From Clostridiales bacterium COT073_COT-073 (GTDB lineage: Bacteria; Bacillota; Clostridia; Lachnospirales; Vallitaleaceae): 64,000 bases of DNA. Location: assembly GCA_003858485.1 (NCBI GenBank), contig RQYD01000016.1:1-64000 (forward strand). Reading direction: 5' to 3'. Below, piece by piece: positions 53,287 through 62,653 of this stretch. The translations under genes were made by a program, and so were the position numbers. The notes below the pieces were generated by a model. It saw nothing but the letters and a program-made list of their open reading frames with translations. It was not told where the DNA came from and did no database searches. The stretch's first letter is position 1; each line of letters begins with the position of its first letter.

Positions 53287-53378
53287 AAATCAATCTACTC
53301 GAATATATCTTTCCAGATCATGCTTTACTATTTCTTCTACTTCTTTCATAATTTTTTGGGCTTTGGACATGTCCAACA
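53287..53378 (-). repeat. hipA 3'-end duplicate inside the GH92 gene
   Basis: This segment aligns with 46484-46575, the 3' end of hipA, at roughly four of five bases, including the shared AAAAATCAATCT before the stop complement. Homology stops abruptly upstream of the codons for LDM. Confidence 0.8.
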
Positions 53379-55494
53379 CCCAATCCCCCTCCTGACTATG
53401 AATAACCACCTTTTTAACCTGCGGTTTTATTTTAATAAATTCATCTTTACCCACGCAGAATGGATAAATCCCAATCATCGCAAAAATCACCCAGGCAGCC
53501 ATGCTGCCATTATCTTCATCTCCCGGAAAACCATCATCGGCCGCCGAAAATCCCTCTTTTAACAAGCGATCGATCCAGTATTCAGTCTTTTCTTTCTCGC
53601 CCAAGGCTGCATAAAGGTAAGGCAGATGAAAAGAAGGCTGATTGGAAATGGCGCATTGACCAAAGTCAGCGGCTGCCATTTCAGTCATTTCATGAATTTC
53701 AAAAGGATAGCCACCCCTCTTATAATAAGGCTTAGTGGCAAATAATTCGTCTATCTTGTCCAGAAACTGCTCTTTGCCTCCATAAAGGGCCGCCAGTCCC
53801 TCAATATCATGATAAACTGCAAATGAATTCTGCCAGGCACTGCCTTCACAGTAATCCTGCCCCCAAGCAAAGGCATCAAAATCCGGCCGGAAATTGCCGC
53901 CTTCATCTTTGGCCCGCATAAAACCGGTTTCGACGTCAAAAAGCTGGCGATAATTCCGACTTCTGGCTAAATATTTACGGGCATCCTCTGCCTTTCCCAA
54001 TACGCTGGCAATCTGGCTGATGCAAAAATCACCATACACATAATCCAGGGTATTATTAACACTTTCATGATATTTGGTATATGGCAAATATCCCAAAGCT
54101 TCATAATCGGCAATTCCCTGCCGGCCATATTTCTTTTCCTTTGATACAGCGGTCAAATGCTTTTTTACCCCCTGATATGCCCTCTCCAGCAGCGCTTTAC
54201 TACCGATCGCCTTCACTGCCGCCTCAGCAATCACTGCATCAATCAATGTCCCCGGCATCATTCCGACTTCATTGGGTGACGGCCATTTCGGCAGCCAGCC
54301 GCAATCCTCATATGTATTGATAAATCCTTCTAAAATCTCTGCATATTCCTGCCTGGCAATTAAAGAATATAGCGGATAAACAGTCCGAAAGGTATCCCAA
54401 AAACCATTATTGACATATTTTAGTCCCGGTTTGATCCGGCCGGTATCGGCACAAAAATGAATGGCCTTACCATCTGCCGCTCTTTCATAAAACTTAGTCG
54501 GAAATAAAAATACCCGGTACATACAGCTATAAAACAGGCGCATTTGTTCCTCACTGGCTCCGCTGATTTCAATTCGGGATAAATAGCTTTCCCAGGTCTT
54601 TTCGGCACTCGCTTTCACTGCCATAAAATTTTTTCCGGCCAGCTCTCTTTGCAGATTAACTTCTGCCTGCTCTAAGCTGATAAAGGAAGTAGCCAGCCGA
54701 AGATTGACAATCTGACTACCTTCCGTTATATAGTCCTTTTTTATATGGCTGCTATACTCATTATAGCTATCCTTGATTTGGCTGTTTATATCTGGCAGAT
54801 TCCTTTCCGTCAATCCCTCTTTATTTTTATCTGGATGCTCCAGCAAAACCCAAATCCCGCATTTTTCTTCACAAATCCTGCTGCCTTCCTCAGATTTTTC
54901 CCCTGCTCGCAAAAGATAAGCTTTTTTAAGCAAACAATCAAACTGATAAATAAAATACATCTTAAAATCCTGATGACTTGGCCATGAGGTATACTGGGTA
55001 TAGCCGGTGATTTGATTTTTTTCAAAATCGACCTGAAATTCGGCCAAACCCTTATCCACTAAAACAGCAAAGGAAGCCGCTTCTTCCCCCTGATAATCCA
55101 GGCGGATCACTGCTCCGCGGGTAGTTGGCGCCAGTTCCAGACTGGTTCGGTAACGCAGAAAATCAACCTTTAAATAATGCGGCATCAGCTCCGCTTCTTC
55201 CGGACGAAAGCCGGACCAGCGCATCTCCGGTGTCAAAAAACTCTCTTCTCTTTGCGGCATCATCACCAACGGCATATAATCACCAATCCACGGGCTGGGC
55301 TGATGGGTCAGGCGAATCCCCTCAATTGCCCGGTCTTTGGGATGATAAAACCAATTGCCCCGGCTACTCTCGGTTTGCAGGGTATACGCATTCATACCAA
55401 AGGGCATTTGCACCAGCGGCAGGGTATTGCCATTGGAAAAACGGGGCAGGCTGGCACTGCCTTGTTTGATATTAACATAATTGATATAAGCCAT
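53290..55494 (-). CDS. GH92 family glycosidase (alpha-mannosidase type) with HipA-derived C-terminus
   Basis: The 734-aa protein is a GH92 enzyme: YVNIKQGSASLPRFSNGNT at the start, FWDTFRTVYPLYSL and HEMTEMAAADFGQCAISNQPS in the catalytic domain, and GFPGDEDNGSMAAWVIFAM with the acidic catalytic residues. Family members are calcium-dependent exo-mannosidases. There is no signal peptide, so it acts in the cytoplasm. After FIKIKPQVKKVVIHSQEGDWV the last 28 residues (707-734) are not GH92 but match the HipA end (IVKHDLE, YIR and the LDM start; 21 of 28 identical), and the DNA match runs on through stop and terminator. The native GH92 end seems to have been replaced. Confidence 0.88.
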   Translation of the reverse strand: MAYINYVNIKQGSASLPRFSNGNTLPLVQMPFGMNAYTLQTESSRGNWFYHPKDRAIEGIRLTHQPSPWIGDYMPLVMMPQREESFLTPEMRWSGFRPEEAELMPHYLKVDFLRYRTSLELAPTTRGAVIRLDYQGEEAASFAVLVDKGLAEFQVDFEKNQITGYTQYTSWPSHQDFKMYFIYQFDCLLKKAYLLRAGEKSEEGSRICEEKCGIWVLLEHPDKNKEGLTERNLPDINSQIKDSYNEYSSHIKKDYITEGSQIVNLRLATSFISLEQAEVNLQRELAGKNFMAVKASAEKTWESYLSRIEISGASEEQMRLFYSCMYRVFLFPTKFYERAADGKAIHFCADTGRIKPGLKYVNNGFWDTFRTVYPLYSLIARQEYAEILEGFINTYEDCGWLPKWPSPNEVGMMPGTLIDAVIAEAAVKAIGSKALLERAYQGVKKHLTAVSKEKKYGRQGIADYEALGYLPYTKYHESVNNTLDYVYGDFCISQIASVLGKAEDARKYLARSRNYRQLFDVETGFMRAKDEGGNFRPDFDAFAWGQDYCEGSAWQNSFAVYHDIEGLAALYGGKEQFLDKIDELFATKPYYKRGGYPFEIHEMTEMAAADFGQCAISNQPSFHLPYLYAALGEKEKTEYWIDRLLKEGFSAADDGFPGDEDNGSMAAWVIFAMIGIYPFCVGKDEFIKIKPQVKKVVIHSQEGDWVLDMSKAQKIMKEVEEIVKHDLERYIRVD

Positions 55495-55545
55495 AATAAC
55501 CTCATTTTTTTAATTTTTGGTATTTTTCTTCATAATTCAGATTTT

Positions 55546-55734
55546 TCAGCAGATCATAGTCCTGGCCGGCTCTGGAAGATTCTGAACTTTTACCGGTTTT
55601 TGTGACTTGATCTCCTCCGCAATTCGCTCCATTGTTACTTCCTGAGCATTATGTTTGATAATATCTTTATTAATACATAGAAAATACAAAGCAATTCCCA
55701 TTATCCCAATCACCAATGCAATTCCTTTTTTCAT
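55546..55734 (-). CDS. Small single-pass membrane protein
   Basis: The 62-aa protein has one membrane helix at its N-terminus (GIALVIGIMGIALYFLCI) and a charged C-terminal part (VTMERIAEEIKSQKPVKVQ). The ATG at 55734 is preceded by AAGAGGTGATG at good spacing, so it is probably translated. It lies 51 bp upstream of the GH92 gene on the same strand and may be its co-transcribed partner. It resembles no family I know. Confidence 0.55.
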   Translation of the reverse strand: MKKGIALVIGIMGIALYFLCINKDIIKHNAQEVTMERIAEEIKSQKPVKVQNLPEPARTMIC

Positions 55735-55810
55735 CAAACATCACCTCTTTTCTACTTTCATTATACAATAACTTAGACCAACTGCAACCGGAAAATCATT
55801 TTTCTTATTA

Positions 55811-55880
55811 ACTCAACCTTCCCACATTCCCAGGAACAGTCTTTTTTTGGGCATGTACTGCGAAAGCAATCTTGCTTTGA
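55811..55880. repeat. Partial palindromic dispersed element, copy D
   Basis: ACTCAACCTTCCCACATTCC, then GGAACAGTCTTTTTT and GCGAAAGCAATCTTGC, matching the first 70 bp of copy A (14012 onward). The other half is missing. Confidence 0.6.
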
Positions 55881-55943
55881 CCACCATGTAAAAGCCATAA
55901 TTATTCTTTCTTTATCAATAATTATGCTTTTTTTATCTATTTC

Positions 55944-55986
55944 TTGACAATTATTCTTATCGGGAGTAAAATGATAATAATTATCA
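55944..55986 (+). promoter_or_regulatory. Promoter overlapped by a perfect Fur box
   Basis: TTGACA (55944-55949) and TAAAAT (55967-55972) are spaced by 17 bp. TGATAATAATTATCA (55972-55986) matches the B. subtilis-type 7-1-7 Fur consensus TGATAATNATTATCA at every defined position and covers the transcription start. Iron-loaded Fur should shut off the six-gene-scale operon at 56064-62219. Confidence 0.85.
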
Positions 55987-56063
55987 GTTCGTATAAGCGA
56001 ACCAGTGATCACCCGGTAATCGATTCACAACTTACATAATATACATGCATAAAGGAAACGCTT

Positions 56064-56747
56064 ATGAATACTAAAATAAATGCCCTGGTCTTAATTTTTA
56101 TCAACTTAATTATTCCTTTTTCAGCCATGTTTGCCCATAATATTTTTGTAACCTTTTTTCTGTTTTTATTTTCCGCCGTTTTACTCTTGCGCTTTGGAAA
56201 AATACGGCGTTTTTTAAAATATTCAATTGCTTTTCTGGCTCTTGGTATGATTTATTATCTGCTGTTACATTTTCGAATTCCGCATACAGATGTCTTTGCC
56301 ATGAGCTTTTTTATATTATTTCACTTTATTCCCTTAATGATGATTGCCAGTTTATTGTTTTATGATTATGGTCCTTCCGAAATCCTTTCCACCCTGCAGT
56401 TATTAAAATTAAACCGTAAATTCACGATTGCTCTGACAATCGCCCTCCGCTATATTCCGACTTTTCAAGCAGAATTTAAAATTATGAAAAGCTCAATGGC
56501 CATGCGCGGTATCGCCTTTAGCTGGAAACGACCGCTCCAAAGTTTTTCCTATTTTATCACCCCGCAGCTCTTTCGCTGTTCTCTTTTAGCTGAAGAACTG
56601 ACCGCTGCCGGAATCACCAAAGGCATTGAATATCATGGAGTGCGCACCAGCATTTACAATATCAAATGGAAAAAAAGCGACAGTTTCTGGCTGATCAGCT
56701 TTCTACTTGGTTTTATTACCATTATTTTATGGGGAGGCCATTTATGA
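56064..56747 (+). CDS. ECF transporter T subunit (EcfT-like)
   Basis: The 227-aa membrane protein has about five helices and the EcfT coupling segment with ALRYIPTFQAEFKIMKSSMAMRG (quoted in part: FKIMKSSMAMRG) and ELTAAGITKGIEYHG, corresponding to the two Arg/Gly coupling motifs. AAAGGAAA precedes the ATG. It is the first gene of the Fur-box operon and its stop overlaps the next ATG by four bases (ATGA). It probably forms the scaffold between the double ATPase and the MptD-type S subunit downstream. Confidence 0.82.
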   Translation: MNTKINALVLIFINLIIPFSAMFAHNIFVTFFLFLFSAVLLLRFGKIRRFLKYSIAFLALGMIYYLLLHFRIPHTDVFAMSFFILFHFIPLMMIASLLFYDYGPSEILSTLQLLKLNRKFTIALTIALRYIPTFQAEFKIMKSSMAMRGIAFSWKRPLQSFSYFITPQLFRCSLLAEELTAAGITKGIEYHGVRTSIYNIKWKKSDSFWLISFLLGFITIILWGGHL

Positions 56748-58159
56748 TTAAATTTAATAATCTTTCCTTTATCTATGAAGGATATGAAACGGAATGTTTA
56801 AAAAATGTCAATTTCACCATTGAGCAGGGTGAAGTAGTCCTTTTAACCGGGCTTTCCGGCTCAGGTAAGTCTACGGTTTTAAAATGTTTAAATGGTTTAA
56901 TTCCTCATTTATATGAAGGTAAACTCAGTGGAACCATTCTGCTCAACGGCCTTCCCATGGCTGATTTGTCGGCCGGTGATATCAATCAGACAATTGGCTG
57001 CGTATTTCAAAATCCACGCAGTCAGTTTTTTACAACCTCAACCTTGAGTGAACTGGCCTTTGCTATGGAAAATTATGGTATTCCGTATGAAGAAATGCAA
57101 AAGCAAATTGCCAGCCTAAGTGAGCGCTTTCATTTACAGCCAATCCTGGATCGGGATATTTTTCAAATTTCCAGCGGCGAAAGACAGCGGCTCAGCTTGG
57201 CCTGCTCTTTCAGTTTAAACCCGAAAATCCTGTTGTTTGATGAACCTTCTTCTAACCTGGATTATGCTATGACCATGCAAATCGGCGAATATATCCGGAA
57301 TTTCAAAGAACAGGGCTACTCCATTTTAGTAGCAGATCATCGTTACTTTTATTTAAACAATTTGCTGGATAAGGTGATTGTCCTGGAAAGCGGAACTGTT
57401 AGCGGAATCTATACCGAAACAGAATTTAAAAACAGTGATTACCCACTTCGTCAATTTACTTTATTTGATACCGACTATCCGCTTTTATCCTATGATCCGG
57501 AAGAAACCTATTTGGAATTAAAAAATATTTCTTATCAAACCATTTTAAAAAACATTAGTTTTTCGGCCAGAAAACGGGAAGTAATTGCTATCCTCGGCAA
57601 AAATGGAGCCGGAAAAACTACTCTGGCCAAAGTAATCTGTGGAATGGAACCATCAACCAGTGGTCAATTAAACACTCCACCAGTTATGTTTATCATGCAG
57701 GACTCAGATTATCAGCTGTTTGGTACTTCTGCCGAAAATGAGTTGAGCATTTGTCCCCATCCGGTCAGCCGGGAACAGATCCATCAGGCTTTGGACCGGG
57801 TCGGACTTTTACCCTTGCGTCACCGCCATCCCTTCAATCTGTCCGGTGGTGAAAAGCAAAGATTGCAGATTGCAGCCGCAACGGTTTCTCAAAATAAAGT
57901 CATTATTTTTGACGAACCGACCTCCGGCCTTGATTATTACTCAATGCATGCTGTTTCCGATTTAATCTCAGAGCTGGCTGATCGCTGCTGTCTATTAATC
58001 ATTTCGCATGATTACGAGTTTATCCGGAAAACGGCCAATCGGATCATTTATTTAGCCGATGGTCAAATCCAGGCAGATTTTGTTTTGACTGCCGAAACAA
58101 CCTCGCAAGTTGCAGCTATTTTTCATCAAATGAAAGGAGAAAATCATGAAAACCCTTAA
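56744..58159 (+). CDS. ECF transporter ATPase, fused double-domain
   Basis: The start ATG at 56744 overlaps the ecfT stop. The 471-aa chain holds two complete ABC ATPase domains. The first has Walker A GLSGSGKST, signature ISSGERQR, Walker B ILLFDEPSS; the second has GKNGAGKTT, LSGGEKQR and VIIFDEPTS. One protein therefore replaces the EcfA/EcfA' pair, as in other DUF3744/CbiO-like double ATPases. It would drive the T and S subunits encoded on either side. The next gene overlaps it by 14 bp. Confidence 0.87.
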   Translation: MIKFNNLSFIYEGYETECLKNVNFTIEQGEVVLLTGLSGSGKSTVLKCLNGLIPHLYEGKLSGTILLNGLPMADLSAGDINQTIGCVFQNPRSQFFTTSTLSELAFAMENYGIPYEEMQKQIASLSERFHLQPILDRDIFQISSGERQRLSLACSFSLNPKILLFDEPSSNLDYAMTMQIGEYIRNFKEQGYSILVADHRYFYLNNLLDKVIVLESGTVSGIYTETEFKNSDYPLRQFTLFDTDYPLLSYDPEETYLELKNISYQTILKNISFSARKREVIAILGKNGAGKTTLAKVICGMEPSTSGQLNTPPVMFIMQDSDYQLFGTSAENELSICPHPVSREQIHQALDRVGLLPLRHRHPFNLSGGEKQRLQIAAATVSQNKVIIFDEPTSGLDYYSMHAVSDLISELADRCCLLIISHDYEFIRKTANRIIYLADGQIQADFVLTAETTSQVAAIFHQMKGENHENP

Positions 58160-58736
58160 AATAAAAGATTATGTATTCCTGGCTATTATTTCCGCTCTTT
58201 ATATGGTTATATACTTTATTACAGCTTTTTCCAGTTCCGTCCTCGGTCCCTTTGGTCATAATATTTCACCAGGAGTTTTTGGACTGGTCGGCGGCACTAT
58301 CATTTACTTTGTTGCTAAAAAACTGGGAAAGATGTGGCAGTTCACTCTTCTGACCATCATTATCATGGGACTTTTCACCCTGATGGGTGGTGGTTATTTG
58401 CCTTGGTGGATCTGTTCAATTCTCACCGCCTTCCTGGCCGATCTGATAGTTTCGCGCAGCTCCGACTTTACTGTCTGGAAACTGGCACTGGCCTTTGCCA
58501 TAATGCAAGTTGGTCAAACCGGCGGCTCCTTGATCCCGGTGATGTTTTTTGTTGACAGCTATCGCCAGGAATGGATTAGTCGCGGACAAAGTCCTGAATT
58601 TATGGATGCCAGCATTGCTGTTAGTCAAGGCGGTTATGCCCTGCTAACCATTTTGATTGTTTTTACTTTGTCATTTATCGGTATCTATCTGGGACATTTC
58701 ATTTTAAGAAAACATTTTGATAACCAAAATATGTAA
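58146..58736 (+). CDS. MptD-family ECF transporter S subunit
   Basis: The 196-aa protein has six membrane helices and fits the MptD/Trep_Strep family: IKDYVFLAIISALYMVIYF, GPFGHNISPGVFGLVGGTIIYF and GGGYLPWWIC. Members are putative substrate-binding subunits of ECF importers. AAAGGAGA lies before the ATG. The perfect Fur box of the operon points to an iron-containing or iron-binding substrate such as haem or a siderophore; that is an inference from regulation. Confidence 0.82.
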   Translation: MKTLKIKDYVFLAIISALYMVIYFITAFSSSVLGPFGHNISPGVFGLVGGTIIYFVAKKLGKMWQFTLLTIIIMGLFTLMGGGYLPWWICSILTAFLADLIVSRSSDFTVWKLALAFAIMQVGQTGGSLIPVMFFVDSYRQEWISRGQSPEFMDASIAVSQGGYALLTILIVFTLSFIGIYLGHFILRKHFDNQNM

Positions 58737-58750
58737 GAAAGGAGGCACTT

Positions 58751-60514
58751 ATGCCAAAAGTATATCAAAAATTATTGCATTATGTACCAAAAGAAAAGTA
58801 TTTGGCTTATATTGGTATTTTATTGACCGCCATCTCCGCTCTGATTATTGTCGGGGCTTATTATGTATTGTATCTTTTTCTGAATCATCTCATCTTAGGG
58901 GGTGAAAGCAAAATCATGGCAGCCAGGCAATATTCCTTTGTTATCGCCGGTATGCTGGCTGTTGGAACAATGCTGTATTTCATTTCAGTTTATGTTACTC
59001 ATATCCTGGGATTTCGTCTGGAAGCTAACTTTCGCAAAAAAGGTGTTGATGGTCTGGCCAATGCCAGTTTTCGTTTTTTTGACATGAACTCTTCCGGAAC
59101 TGTACGTAAACTAATTGATGATAATGCAGCTCAAACTCACCAAATTGTCGCTCATTTAATTCCGGATAATGCTTCGGCCATGCTAACGCCAATCGCGGTC
59201 TTAGTCCTGGGCTTTTTTATCAGTTTGAAAGTTGGATTGACACTGCTTATCTTAACCTTGGTTTCAATGGCCACACTATTTATGATGATGGGTGAGCAAA
59301 CTTTTATGAAAACCTATCAGGCGGCACTGGAAAAATTAAGTGCTGAAACGGTTGAATATGTACGTGGAATGCAGGTAATTAAAATCTTTAAAGCGGATGT
59401 TACTTCATTTAAGGCATTGCATCAATCCATTCGTGATTACTCCAAATATGCACTTGATTATGCCATGAGTTGCAAAAGACCCTATGTTCTTTATCAACTT
59501 TTCTTCTTTGGCCTGATCCCTATTTTAACGCCACTGGTTCTTTTTGGTTTGGACATCCAAAGCAATCCCAAACAATTGGCCGTCGAATTAATTATGGTTT
59601 TATTTTTAAGTGGTGTCATTTCGGTTGCCTTTATGAAAATTATGTATGTATCGATGTTTTCTTTTATGGGTATTGCAGCTGTCGAGAAATTGGAAAAAAT
59701 CTTTAATGATATGCAAAAAGACCGTTTAAACTTTGGTACGGAAACTCATTTTGCCCATTATAACATTGAGTTTGAAAATGTTACTTTTGGTTACACCGAC
59801 GAACCGGTGATCAAAGACCTGAGTTTTGAATTAAAGGAAAATCACAGCTATGCTTTTGTTGGTGCCTCCGGCAGCGGTAAATCCACCATCGCTAAATTAA
59901 TCTCCGGTTTTTACAAGGTCGACAGCGGCACTATTAAAATTGGCGGATTGCCATTGGAATCATACACCGAAGAAGCACTGATTAAAAATATTGCCTTTGT
60001 CTTCCAGGATGCCAAGCTCTTTAAAACCAGTATTTTGGAAAATGTCAAAATGGCCAATCGTAACGCCAGTGATGAAGATGCTTTAAAAGCTCTGCATTTG
60101 GCCGGCTGTGAGCCTGTTTTAAATAAATTGAAAGACCGTGAGTATACCATGATCGGAGCTAAGGGGGTCTTTTTATCCGGTGGCGAAAAACAAAGAATCG
60201 CCATTGCCAGAGCAATCTTAAAAGATGCTAAGATCATTATTATGGATGAAGCCAGTGCGGCCGTTGATCCGGAAAATGAACATGAGCTGCAAAAAGCATT
60301 TGCCAATTTGATGAAAAATAAGACTGTGTTAATGATTGCTCATCGCCTGAGCAGCATTCGCAAAGTGGATGAGATCATTGTGATGGAAGATGGTAAGATC
60401 ATCGAGCGCGGCAATGATGAAAGCCTGATTGGTCAGGATAGCCGCTACCGTGCATTCCAGGAATTATATGGCCAAGCCAATGAATGGAGGGTTGTTTATG
60501 AAAAAAATATTTAA
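58751..60514 (+). CDS. ABC transporter half-molecule, permease plus ATPase (subunit 1)
   Basis: The 587-aa protein has an N-terminal six-helix type IV (exporter-fold) membrane domain and a C-terminal ATPase with Walker A GASGSGKST, Q-loop VFQDAKLF, signature LSGGEKQR, Walker B IIIMDEASA with catalytic Glu, and H-loop IAHR. GAAAGGAGG precedes the ATG. The next gene encodes the partner half and overlaps by 17 bp. Exporter-fold pairs in Fur-controlled loci can act as siderophore importers (IrtAB type) or exporters; direction cannot be read from sequence. Confidence 0.88.
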   Translation: MPKVYQKLLHYVPKEKYLAYIGILLTAISALIIVGAYYVLYLFLNHLILGGESKIMAARQYSFVIAGMLAVGTMLYFISVYVTHILGFRLEANFRKKGVDGLANASFRFFDMNSSGTVRKLIDDNAAQTHQIVAHLIPDNASAMLTPIAVLVLGFFISLKVGLTLLILTLVSMATLFMMMGEQTFMKTYQAALEKLSAETVEYVRGMQVIKIFKADVTSFKALHQSIRDYSKYALDYAMSCKRPYVLYQLFFFGLIPILTPLVLFGLDIQSNPKQLAVELIMVLFLSGVISVAFMKIMYVSMFSFMGIAAVEKLEKIFNDMQKDRLNFGTETHFAHYNIEFENVTFGYTDEPVIKDLSFELKENHSYAFVGASGSGKSTIAKLISGFYKVDSGTIKIGGLPLESYTEEALIKNIAFVFQDAKLFKTSILENVKMANRNASDEDALKALHLAGCEPVLNKLKDREYTMIGAKGVFLSGGEKQRIAIARAILKDAKIIIMDEASAAVDPENEHELQKAFANLMKNKTVLMIAHRLSSIRKVDEIIVMEDGKIIERGNDESLIGQDSRYRAFQELYGQANEWRVVYEKNI

Positions 60515-62219
60515 AAAACAATTTGCTTTAACCGATCAAGGGGCTTCTGATTTAATAAAGTCTACGATTGCCTGTTTTATGATGTATGTTACCAATTTGT
60601 TGCCTGCCATTTTACTGATGATGCTGGTTGACCAGTTTCTATTTGAGCATATAAGATCCAGAGGCTTATATATCGGTCTTTCGCTTGGTATTTTAGCAGT
60701 TATGTATTTGCTGCTTGGCCTGGAATATGATGCTCTTTATACCTCTACCTATAAAGAAGGCGAGAATTTAAGAGTAGGAATTGCTCAAAATCTGATAGGT
60801 TTACCTCTGTCTTTCTTTTCCAAACATGATTTATCCGATATTTCGCAAACCATTATGAAAGATGTGGATGCAATTGAACATGCACTAAGTCATGCCATGG
60901 CCAAAGTATCAGCATTCTTTCTTTTTCTGCCACTGGTTTCTGTCCTGTTATTAATCGGTAACTTTAAGTTAGGCTTAGCCGTTGTCCTGCCTATTCTTTT
61001 CTTTTTTGCCTTTACCTGGCAGTCCAAACAAGTACAAATCAAAGAACATAAAAAATATTATGCTCAATTGCGTGCCAATTCCGAAAGCTTTCAGGAAGCA
61101 ATTGAAATGCAGCAGGATATTAAAAGTTATGGATTGGGAAATGAAGTTCGACAAAAATTGTACCAGCAGATTGACCAAGGGGAAAAGATTCAGTTAACTG
61201 CTGAAAAACGTGTATTTGTACCAATAGCGATTTCTAATTTCTTTTTACAATTATGTCTGGGCATTGTGATTGTAGTTGGAATTAATCTATATATTGCCGA
61301 AGAAATCAGCCTTCTCTATTTCCTTGGCTATCTCCTGGCTACTATGCGTATTAAGGAAGCAATTGACACTTCCGCCCAAAATATAGCCGAACTCTTTTAT
61401 TTGGATGCTCAAATTCAAAGGATCAATGAAATTCGTAATACTGAGATTCAGACCGGAGAAGAAGTTAATTTACAGACTTATGATATTGAACTGAAAAATG
61501 TATCATTTTCATATAATGAAGATACCGAAGTCCTAAAAGACGTCAGTTTTACTGCCGGTCAAGGACAGGTAACCGCTCTGGTCGGCATGAGTGGCTGTGG
61601 CAAAACCAGTATTCTGCGCCTGGTTTCCCGACTGTATGATTATGATAGTGGTAAAATTCTGATTGGCGGAAAAGATATTAAGGAAATTTCAACCGATTCG
61701 CTGTTTGAAAATATTTCCATCGTTTTTCAGGATGTGACTTTATTTAACAGCTCAGTTTTAGAAAATATCCGGATCGGCCGCCGGGAAGCAACGGATGAAG
61801 AAGTAAAGGCCGCCGCCCGATTAGCTAATTGCGAAGAATTCATCAATAAACTGCCAAATGGCTATGACAGCCTAATTGGAGAAAATGGTGCCAGCCTGTC
61901 GGGCGGCGAAAGACAACGTCTATCCATTGCCAGAGCTTTCCTCAAAAACTCACCCATTATCATTTTAGATGAAATTGCATCTGCACTTGATGTCGAAAAT
62001 GAAAAGAAAATCCAGGACAGCCTAAATCAATTAATCAAAGATAAAACCGTGCTGATTATTACTCACCGAATGAAGTCCATTGAAAATGTCGATAAAATTG
62101 TGGTCATTGACCAAGGTAAAGTAGAATCCTATGGTAAACATAAAGAACTACTGACTAAATCACCGATTTACCAAAGTCTAGTTCAAAATGCCAAATTAGC
62201 AGAAAACTTTCAATATTAA
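60498..62219 (+). CDS. ABC transporter half-molecule, permease plus ATPase (subunit 2)
   Basis: The start at 60498 (MKKIFKKQFALTDQG) is chosen because AATGGAGG stands before it and the overlap with the preceding gene is short. The 573-aa protein has six membrane helices and an ATPase with Walker A GMSGCGKTS, VFQDVTLF, signature LSGGERQR, Walker B IIILDEIASALD and ITHR. Both ATP sites of the predicted heterodimer are complete, unlike many heterodimeric exporters with one degenerate site. It closes the Fur-box operon. Confidence 0.88.
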   Translation: MKKIFKKQFALTDQGASDLIKSTIACFMMYVTNLLPAILLMMLVDQFLFEHIRSRGLYIGLSLGILAVMYLLLGLEYDALYTSTYKEGENLRVGIAQNLIGLPLSFFSKHDLSDISQTIMKDVDAIEHALSHAMAKVSAFFLFLPLVSVLLLIGNFKLGLAVVLPILFFFAFTWQSKQVQIKEHKKYYAQLRANSESFQEAIEMQQDIKSYGLGNEVRQKLYQQIDQGEKIQLTAEKRVFVPIAISNFFLQLCLGIVIVVGINLYIAEEISLLYFLGYLLATMRIKEAIDTSAQNIAELFYLDAQIQRINEIRNTEIQTGEEVNLQTYDIELKNVSFSYNEDTEVLKDVSFTAGQGQVTALVGMSGCGKTSILRLVSRLYDYDSGKILIGGKDIKEISTDSLFENISIVFQDVTLFNSSVLENIRIGRREATDEEVKAAARLANCEEFINKLPNGYDSLIGENGASLSGGERQRLSIARAFLKNSPIIILDEIASALDVENEKKIQDSLNQLIKDKTVLIITHRMKSIENVDKIVVIDQGKVESYGKHKELLTKSPIYQSLVQNAKLAENFQY

Positions 62220-62653
62220 TTAAGATAGCGAATTTGCCTATACTCTGACTTGCTGGCGATGTAGGTAAATTCGCTATCCTATCTCTTGATCATAAGCAAA
62301 CCTATGCTAATTTCTCTGATAATGTCCGGTGTTTGCCTATACTCTGGCTTACGATATAGTCACACCGGGTATTATCTCAAACACAGGAAAATACAACCCA
62401 GAAAGCTTTTTGATTTACTGTTCTCTGTCAGATTTTTTCTATCTTTAGTATTTTTTCTCAAAATGTCTATTGAATAGTTCCATAAGTATAGGAGATGTTG
62501 CCGTCGTAGTAACCAATAATACAGCTGAAATATTTTCTCTTAATCAAAGACACAATCGCAACAATTAAATTCGTACTGTTTCTTAAATTGCTATATTAAT
62601 AATTTTTTATTTAGTGGTTTTAGGTTGACAAACTGGGAGTTAATTCTCCTTTC
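62220..62653. other. Intergenic region with hairpin and short direct repeat
   Basis: GATAGCGAATTT (62224 onward) pairs with AAATTCGCTATC (ending about 62278), a probable terminator of the ABC operon although no T-run follows. TTTGCCTATACTCTG occurs at about 62233 and again at about 62334. No gene is supported in the rest. Confidence 0.5.
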
